Source: Cristatella mucedo (taxonomy: Eukaryota > Bryozoa > Phylactolaemata > Cristatellidae). From it: a DNA stretch of 20,000 nucleotides. The stretch covers positions 487,501-507,500 of the forward strand of contig WPIO01000048.1 of assembly GCA_009760855.2 (NCBI GenBank). Direction: 5' to 3'. A program made the position numbers and the translations under genes. The stretch's first letter is position 1; the number at the start of each line of letters is the position of its first letter. Shown here piece after piece: positions 8,230-16,722 of this stretch. The notes beneath the pieces were generated by a model. It made no database searches. It saw only the letters and a list, made by a program, of their open reading frames with translations, and had not been told where the DNA came from.

Positions 8230-10239
8230 CTGGAAAACATTGTTGAATCACAGATGCACAATCCAAAAATGCTTATGTCAACGATCAACCGTCTCCTCAA
8301 CCACTCCCAGATTAGCTCCTTACCTGATAATCCTTGTGGTGATCTAGCCGATCGTTTCTCTCGATTCTTTGTGCAAAAAATAGACAGGATCAGGGAGTCC
8401 ATCCCTGCGATGACAACCTCCCCACTAGAATGCTGTTCCTCGGTTCCTGGCTGCACCTGTCTGCATTTAAGCAGGTCACTAGTGATCTAGTCCTGAAGTT
8501 CGTATCCCAATCAAAGAAGACAACAAGTCCTCTGGACCCTTTTCCCACTGTCCTGCTCCTACGTTGCATTGATCTGCTGCTGCCATGCATAACTAACATA
8601 ATTAATATGTCATTAGCCTCAGGTCATGTCCCAGCACCTTTTCAAAAAGCTATAGTCAGGCCACTTCTTAAGAAAGCGACACTAGACCAAGAGATATTGA
8701 GCAACTACCGCCCAGTCTCCATTCTACCATTCCTATCAAAGACACTCGAACGGATCGTGGCGAACCAGCAAAACTCATATATCGAAACCTCACACCTTGC
8801 TAGTAAGTTCCAGTCTGGCTTTAGAGCTAATCACTCCACAGAGTCAGCATTGCTTAGGGTATACAACGACCTACTTAGGAATGCAAAAATGGGTAGAGTG
8901 TCTCTGCTTGTTTTGCTCGACCTTTCGGCAGCTTTTGATACTATCGATCACAAAGTTCTTCTAGAGCACCTCTCATCTCGCCTGGGCATCACTGGCACTG
9001 CTCTGCAGTGGTTCAGGTCCTATCTTAGTGGGAGACTCCAGAGTATTGACGTGAATGGACAAAGGTCATCCGAGGTACCTCTGAAATATGTGGTACCTCA
9101 TGGCTCCGTGCTAGGTCCGGTTCTTTTCCCGATGTGATTGCCAAGCACAATCTAGGCTTTCACTTCTATGTGGATGACACTTAGTTGCACCTTTGCTTTG
9201 ATCCCTCCCAGCCTTCGAGCACCTCAAATTCTCTCAACTCACTTGCTGCATGTATTGATGACATCCGCACATGGACAGCCGCAAATTTTCTAAAAACTAA
9301 ACGATGATAAAACTAACTTACTAGTTATGGGCTAACCCAGTGAGATTCAGAAACTGGAAAGGCTCAAATTGGCTCTGCCAGCATATCTCCTGTTGAAGGA
9401 GCTCGAAATCTAGGTGTTCCAAAGCGACCTCTCGTTAGACGACCAGTCAAATCTGCCTATTTTCAGCTTCATAACATTGCTAAAATGCAGGCTTGTTTAG
9501 ATAAGGATACCACCTCCAAGTTGGTCCATGCATTCGTGACATCCTGTCTCGACTTCTGCAACTCACTGCTTACTGGCCTACCAGCATGTGCGATCAGGCG
9601 ATTGCAGCTGGTGCAAAACTCGGCAGCTGGACTTGTCTGTCGTGAGCGTCGCAGTTGCCACATTACTCCACTTCTCGCCGACCTGCACTGGCTACCAGTC
9701 AAGCAACGGATTGACTTCAAGGTTTTGTCGCTCACTTTTAGGTCCCTTCATTCAATGGCTCCAGCCTATCTGTCAGATATAATACCCCACCAGGCCAAGC
9801 ATCGTACCACCTGCTTTTCGGAATCCAACAGCTTACCAATACCTCAAATCCTTTAGAGACAGTGCATTTAGTTCGTATGCTCCCAAAGCCTGGAACTCCC
9901 TCCCGACCTGCATCAGAACATCCCCTGACTTGACCACATTTAAAAAGAACTTAAAAACCTATTTAGGACAGTATTTGGTGGGTTCCCGTGATTCTTCCTT
10001 CATGTGCTTATGCATGCTGACACTGTGCATGCTGCCACTAACCACATTTGCATACTGACCCTGTGCATGTCACCCCTAACCATGTTATTCGTGTTGTCTG
10101 TATATTAAGCATGATATTACTCACCATTCAATTGCATTTCCCTTTGCATCAAATGTAAAGTGCCTAGAAAGAGATTGAGTTCTCAGAGGGCGCTTTATCA
10201 AGTGCATTTTTTTATCACGTGCATTTTTTTTATCAAGTG
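8230..10239 (+). mobile_element. CR1/L2-like non-LTR retrotransposon, 5'-truncated and decayed
   Basis: This is the best copy of the family. It opens inside the coding region: NPKMLMSTINRLLNH at about 8262 is the segment that links endonuclease to reverse transcriptase in these elements. The RT domain runs from about 8500. Visible phrases are KAIVRPLLKK, NYRPVSILPFLSK (about 8704), FQSGFRANHSTESAL, VLLDLSAAFDTIDH (about 8914, catalytic Asp), VPHGSVLGPVLF (about 9091, where PQGS is usual) and FHFYVDDT (about 9158, for YADD) followed by an in-frame TAG at 9182. Frameshifts occur near 8460, 9130 and 9300. The C-terminal part (ITPLLADLHWLPVKQRIDF, about 9664) and the 3' terminal block near 10160-10200 are clear. 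There is no endonuclease, so it cannot move. The clade (CR1/L2/Rex1 group) is inferred from the motifs. Confidence 0.88.
10194..10239 (+). repeat. three-unit tandem tail at the non-LTR 3' end
   Basis: TTTATCAAGTGCATTTT, TTTATCACGTGCATTTTT and TTTATCAAGTGG follow one another at 10194, 10211 and 10229. In the sister copy at 18223-18797 the same TTTATCAAGTGCA is followed by ATT repeats instead. The terminal segment has been re-copied here, either during insertion or by later slippage. Confidence 0.7.
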
Positions 10240-11294
10240 GAATGTTTGCCGATGATGGCCGATTACTGATTGGAGCCTGAAGCTATACATTCCAGCAGCT
10301 GCTGAGCCTAGAAGAAAATCGAAGAAGAGGCAGTTTAATAGCATTGGACTAAATAAAGGAAGACTTATTTTTAAATTGTACATAACCTAGATGACATTGT
10401 TATTAAACGACTGTAAAAACTATGCCTTGCATGTCAAAGTATTGTATAAGAAAAATGCAAACTGCTAAAAAGCCTGACGTGCTGGGTTAAACGAATTACA
10501 GATTCTGCAACCATTCCAAAATTTACTTGAATCACCTATTAAATTGAAATCAAATGACACAAAGTTTACATTTGCAAATCACTGAAGTATTCAGGCTTAT
10601 TGCACCAGCCTGCGCGGCCACTTCATTCACCGGCTGTAGCTTATCCTGGCACAGAAAGGACTGTTGGCCACTATTTCTTGGTGCTCGAGCATGAATGCTC
10701 AGCTGTGAAGGCATCACGTCACGTGACATATTTACTGGGCCCAGTTGATGCAAGCATGATACGGAGGGGGCAGGCAGGCAGGGAGGCAAAGAGGCTGCTC
10801 AGCTTCTAGTTGCCACTAGCAAGACTAGCAAGAAGCCGTACAATTTGCCGAAAATTGCGAATCGCGCGAAAGGGCAAAAGCCTGCACAAGGCCTGTGAGG
10901 CTCCAGCCGCTGATCGCGTGCTGACGGCAACGATTTAACGAAAAGAAAGCACCAGAACGAAACGAAAAACATGAGAAACGAGCACATCGAACGTAAGCCT
11001 ACAACGACATGGCAGACTTGACTTGACTGACTGACGTGACATGAAATGGCATGACTTGGTCCGACCGACGCACGGTCCGTCAGACGAGAATTGCTGCAAG
11101 AGTGTGCCACAGCAGCAGCAGCTCTGCGGCTTCGCCGTCGTTCGAGCTGCTCTCCCCCCCTTCGTGGCGCCGCCGCACGCCCGTTCAGACGCTGAACCAA
11201 CGAAATCTCGATCGGACGATCGGGGCGGTTGCCTTCGCTGGCTCACGCTACCGGGACGGTTGGCGGCGAGCCACGTGACAGCTGGCGGTTTCCG
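10240..11294. other. 3' flank and probable 3' untranslated region of the SPSB3 gene
   Basis: This stretch lies downstream of the SPSB3 stop codon (minus strand) and before the non-LTR element. The part nearest the gene (about 10800-11294) is GC-rich with a CAG run. I found no AATAAA on the minus strand. A variant ATTAAA occurs at 10339-10334 but is 955 bases from the stop, so the true 3' end is not settled. Open frames on either strand have no recognisable domain. Confidence 0.35.
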
Positions 11295-11971
11295 CTAGCT
11301 AGTCGCACGAGCGCCATCACGGGCGCCGCCCTCCTGCTCGCTGTCATCCTTGCAGTGGCCGCGCGCATCGTCCCTGTGGCGGTCATCGCCGTCGTCATCA
11401 TCGGCGGCGTCTGGGTCATCCAAGCCCGTCATCGGATCGTCTGACTCGCCTTTTAGCCGCTTGCCTCGACCGCGTCCTGAGGTGGCGGCGACGACGGCAG
11501 CTGTAGAACGCGACTGTGGCCTGAGCTGCTGACGCTGGGCGGCGGCGCGGCCGCCGCTGCTCAGTGAGCGCATGCATCTCTTTCGTGCCGCCGCGACCGC
11601 GTTGGCAGACGGCTGCAGCAGTCCGGTGGCCCGGTCAGCCCGCTGCTGCTGCCGCCTTGCCGACAGCCCGACGCCATGCAACAAAGCGGACGATGCAGCG
11701 GCGGCAGCCTGCACAGGTGGCAGCTGCTTGCAGGGCCGCACGATCCAGTCCAGGTTGTTGTCGAGCAAATGCCGCAGGCCGGGCGGCAGTGGCAGCGCAT
11801 CGGTCAGCTTCAACTCGGCAGGCACGAGCCGGCGCAGCGCCTGGCAGCAGGCGAACTGCAGCGAGTCGGGTGTCGAGCAGGCGCGCGTCACACGCATGCT
11901 CGTGCGCGCCGCCGTCGAGCTGACCATTGGGTAGAGCTTCTTGCCTCGAAGGCCACTGCTGAACGCCGTGC
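11295..11971 (-). CDS. SPSB3: SPSB3 exon 4 (end of SPRY, SOCS box and C-terminal tail)
   Basis: This 677-base terminal exon, after acceptor CTGCAG|GC, encodes 224 residues ending at TAG (11297-11295). LYPMVSSTAARTSM closes the SPRY domain. SLQFACCQALRRLV carries the Elongin-binding BC box, and DALPLPPGLRHLL carries the LPLP Cul5 box. The last 146 residues have no SPSB3 counterpart I recognise: Ala and Gln runs, Arg-rich segments, then GRGRGKRLKG and a string of Asp residues. GC content is high. The opposite-strand open frames over this exon are shadows of its GC-rich codons. Confidence 0.9.
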
Positions 11972-14900
11972 CTGCAGCAGCCACACAAAATGGAGGGCTG
12001 GCATGCGGTCGTCGACAGCCATTCGACGGGCGATTCGTCGATGGAGAGCACAGCCCGAGAAAGAGTGCCGGCGCGCTGTCGCAGCTTCTGCGGCACTCAC
12101 CGACCCGACAGCTGTCTAGGAAGAACGTGGCCCTGCCCAGCCACATGTCCAAGTGCACGCCCACGACCGAGTCCTGGCCGAATCGCCGACAGAACGGCTT
12201 GCTGGCGCCGTCATGCCACACCAGGCCCAGATAGGACAGGCCCCATGTCTCGCTGCTGAGGCCCAAGAAGCTGACGAAGAGATCGGCGTAGGCGCCGAGC
12301 TCAACGGCATCCGTGCCAAAGCCGACCATCTGAACACAGGCCAGGGACGCGGCAGGGTGTTCAGTGGCCAGAGGTCAAAGAGAACGGGAAAGCTGCGCCC
12401 AGACATGCCTGCAGGCAGATGGCTGGCCAGGACAGAAGACTCAGGAGAGAGCTGCCACTCCTGCTACTCTCTCTCTCTCTCCCCATCTCGCTCTGCCACT
12501 CTCTCTCTCTCTCCCGCAATCTCTCTCTGCGTGCTAGCTTCGCGCGCGCACACACACACACACACACACTCCAAGTTTCTACACACCTGCTACAGCACAC
12601 TATTTTGCCCAAAACACAAAATATTAATATTTAATTACACGTAATGTATTGGGTACAATCAATAACTTGCCGAGGCACCGTGATTTTTGAAAACTTCACC
12701 CAATTGCCTCGGCATTGACTCCACCAGCTTTTTTGTGCTTACACTCAACAATGGCTTGCGCTTGGCCACCCATTCGTTCAGTCATTGCTCGTTAAGCCGT
12801 CGACTCACGGTATTATGTTAGTTGAGCTTACGACAAACCTGTACTCCAGAATCACGCTTTTGAGGAGCCGGTCCTCCCTCGAAGAAGTTATGCTAAGGGG
12901 ACCCGAGCTCTGCAGGGCCTCTTCGCTACCACAGTCCAGATTTTCCCTAATACTGTTCCTAACAATGCCCCCCCTGAGATCTTCAGCCGCCTTCCGATTT
13001 CTCGGTTTGAATGACCATCTCAGTGTAGCGACACCAAAACCACCCCTTACCTCCAGAAAGTTGAGCAACTAGCGGCCTAAGGTTCCGGTCGTGTACTCCA
13101 ACATGGGACAGGCTAGCCCGAACAGGTCAAGGAGACACCCGGAAGCCATAGCTCATCATCGAACAAAGCATCGTAAGTGACAAAATGGGCAAAAAATAGG
13201 TTCTGCTGAATGGCCTCCGAGAATGGGTGGTATAGTCACGTGACCACGCCTGCCCATATGGGAACCATTGGCTCCATTGCCGCCTAATGCAGTTACTCAC
13301 AGAGCCCAACATAGCAAAATTCGACTAACGCCTAAATTGTATGAGGAGATTTGTGTTACAATTTCATAATTAGCGCAGCGTAATGACTCACTAGAATACG
13401 GGCATTAGCAACAACCGAACTCAGATCGATGACCCAGGTGCGTGGTAGCAGAAGAGCCTTGCCTGCCTTCACCTGCTTACAGCAGACATCAAAGAGTTGC
13501 CTGCTGCACGACTCGAATGCACGACCGGGTTCGTGAAGCGTGAGCACTTTACTGCCGGGCCAAGACTTCTCGATTCATTCTCTCCTTCAGTGCACGTGCT
13601 ATATAAGCATTCTCGAGCTTCAGCATGCTAGCAGCTCCTTAATGCTCCTGGCTTTGTGGAGCCACTGGCAGCAGCAAGCTTGTACGTGTACAGGTTCGAG
13701 CAGTTAGCTTGCAGCAGGGTACATAACCTCATACACATCACCGTATATTAATGACACAATGTGAAAAAAGGGGCGAGCAAGAAATGACTACAGGATGTCG
13801 ACGACACGACAAACCTCACATTGGCAAGCCTTGAGAGAGAGAGGGAGACAGACAGACAGACAGAGAAGAGAGACAGTGACAGACAGAGAGAAGAGAGAGA
13901 GAGGGTGAAAGAGCGAGAAAGAGAAAGGTTGAGAGACAGACAGAGACAGACACAGCTGCACGGACAGCATGGGTTTCCTTGCGGCTGCAAACTGGCCAGA
14001 AGCAACAGCGCCGATGCACGCCCACACGACCTTACCATGTCAGTGCCATAAACGGGAGAGGTCATCTTAATTTCCCAGTAGTGATGCCCTTTGGTGAATG
14101 CTTTGGTTCCTCTTATAGCTGATGTGCCGTTGCTGAAGTACGTGTGAAAACGGACCTCGTTACCCAACTCGGAGACGCTCGCGTAGTCCGACTTGTGCTC
14201 CCTATCCCAGTGCCATTCGATGCCTAAAATGCAAGCACGAGCAGTGGCAAGCCGGGAAGCTCATACTGCAAGCTGCCCTGCCGGGAAACGAGAGAGCACG
14301 TAGTCTACAACCACGGGCAGAAATCAGCTGTGATCATATGGGTGCCCTCGTCACTGCAGGCGCAGCCCAATGCAAGCACGAGCAGTGGCAAGCCGGGAAG
14401 CTCATACTGCAAACTGCCCTGCCGGGAAACGAGAGAGCACGTAGTCTACAACCACGGGCAGAATTCAGCGGTGATCATATGGGCGCCCTCGTCACTGCAG
14501 GCGCAGCCCGGGCTGCACGCACCGCTCCTAATCCTAATGCCTCGCTTCGCCATAGGGGCGCACAGAGGCAAGCAAGCAACGTAACCAGCCACACACTGCC
14601 CTGCTGATAAATCAGAGCTAAGACTTCGGGAGGACCTCGGCACCGCAGAGGCTCACTGTCTATTCACATTGTATATACATGCCCTGGTTTGGGTAAGGTG
14701 CTTGCCTTTGACCGCCAAACTCGCGGGTGCTGCTCGAGCATTTTGTTGCACGAGCAAAACTTCTGGATATAGACAAGTTACTTACGTCGGGGGAAACGTC
14801 ACGACTAATCAAGAGAAAATGTATGTGCCCCTACCCCACAGGAAGACTGGGTGCTCCGGGTGACACGGGAACAACAATTTTGACGACAAGTGGAAATAAC

Positions 14901-16680
14901 AGAAACGAGGGCAAAAGCAAATGACAAGCAACTGTTTGATTTTTACACTTCACATTTTCAATACGATGTGTTTTTGCTTTTAACCATCCCGATGGCATAC
15001 TGCCTTGTCCTAAGGCTTCCCAAGAGGCAAAGAAGAAAGTTTTCAAACAAGTCCTAAATGATGACCGTACATGCACACATAGAAGAACACAAACCCAATC
15101 TAACAAGCATGCTCGAGACACAAATGTATTATTATTGTTATTATTACTTTCTGGTCGAATGGTATATGGTATTGCCACATCAGCAGCTAATTCCGCCGGT
15201 CAGTTTCGCACAGAACGATAAAACTGGTCTCGTTTAAACATTTACTTGATAAAAATGACACGTCAAAACTCGGCTAACTCATATAGGTAACTTCATAGGG
15301 AAAGAGCCTACAGTTCACGCAACGGTTTGTTCAAATCATGCCACCTCACTAGAAAGCTCTCGACTTGACAAGCTGCAGCCTAGGGTTCGAATGCTTGGAG
15401 GCACAGGTAAGAATTTAAAAAACAATGATTAGTTAAGACACTTGCAAGCTTATCTGTTAGCTATGAACAAAAAGACGCAAATTACAGCTGCCATAGCATG
15501 ACCTGAAGTCGAAGAGCACTGGTCCAGATGACGCATGCAGCAGTAGTAATAACAACAATAATAACAACACATTTGTATAGTGCCCTCAGAGACTTAATCT
15601 CTTTCTAGGCACTTTATAAATGCTGTAAAGGAAGCTTGATCAAATGATTAGTGGTAATATGCACAATAATAACAAGCAAAACATGGTTAGAGGTGACATG
15701 CACAGGGTCAAAATGTGAATATGGTTAGTGGAAGCATGTACATTCTTAGCTACCATAAGCATACAAAGAACGAATCACAGGGACCCACTAAATGCTGTGA
15801 TAAACAGATGCTTTTTTAGCTTCTTTTTATTTAAATGTCGTCAAGTCAGGGGATGTCATGAGGTCAGTCGGGAGAGAGCTCCAGGCCTTAGCAGCATAAG
15901 AATTAAATGCACGGTCTTTAAAGGACTTAAAGTTCGTAAGAGGTATAGATGAACGATTTCATCCAGAAAAGTGGATGTTACGATTTTTAGCCAGGAAGGG
16001 GAATAGTTCTTATTGGTGGGCTTGAGCCAGAGAATGAAAAGACCTAAAAGTGAGTGGTAGAGCCTTGAAGTCAGCATGCTGCTTGATTAGGAGCTACTAC
16101 CATCGTTACAAAGAATGCTACATGGCCAAACTAGTTCGTTTCCGTCATCCATTTATTTTTAGCTTTGAGCCATCCATTCTCATACTCACATTGCATGATC
16201 GCCAGCCTACATCTCAGTAGTCCGTCTGCATTCCCTCCTCCTCCTCCTCCTGCGCAATGATCTATCTTAACCCATCTACTGATCCTTCAGTCAATCACAG
16301 CACATAACCTTTCTTTCTTTAGCATTTCCATGCATTAGCAAATAGTTAAGCCCATGCCTACCGAGTTTAGCCGGTCGCTAAGAAACATGCATTAATACAG
16401 CAAGGGGACTTTTTCTCGGCAAGCGTGGGCTGCATGGTCTTGTCCTTGGTATTTTCGGCCATTCGCCTACCGAGTTTAATTGCAATAACTATCGCCGATA
16501 ACAGCAGCAGCAGCAGAAGCTCGAGCCTACAACACCAGCCTCCAGCTGCTTCTGTTGAGCTCTATCTACCATGCCTTTGCGAAGCAAGCTCGAGATACTG
16601 ACCAGTGAGAGGAGGTGTAAGAGGTAAAACAGCACCTGGGTTCACAGAATCGCATGACCATAAACCTTAACACTGAGCAG

Positions 16681-16722
<42 letters not shown>

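Larger units (their letters stand above)
12330..14035 (-). other. SPSB3 intron 2 (1706 bp)
   Basis: The donor is GTAAGG (14035) and the acceptor CTGTGTTCAG (ending 12330), in phase 0. It holds a GA/GACA microsatellite, CT and CA microsatellites and a short hairpin, listed separately. A TATA-like CTATATAAGC occurs on the plus strand at 13599-13608 with no gene after it. A 63-codon minus-strand frame at 13547-13356 has no recognisable family. Confidence 0.8.

Noticed and set aside
11564-12119. Plus-strand open frames of about 120-147 codons
   Set aside because: They are antisense shadows of the GC-rich SPSB3 exons on the minus strand, with Ala/Arg-rich low-complexity products.
13356-13547. 63-codon minus-strand frame as a possible extra SPSB3 exon
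   Set aside because: Exons 2 and 3 already join perfectly across GTDM|MVG, and the frame has no SPRY-like sequence.
13599-13608. TATA-like CTATATAAGC on the plus strand
   Set aside because: No coding sequence, retroelement structure or other promoter element follows it within SPSB3 intron 2, so it is probably chance.
14231-14509. Possible CRISPR-like direct repeats
   Set aside because: Only two long tandem copies without spacers, in an animal gene intron.
14330-14607. Plus-strand open frames across the 141-bp tandem duplication
   Set aside because: The two copies give near-identical peptides only because the DNA is duplicated; no domain, and it lies in an SPSB3 intron.
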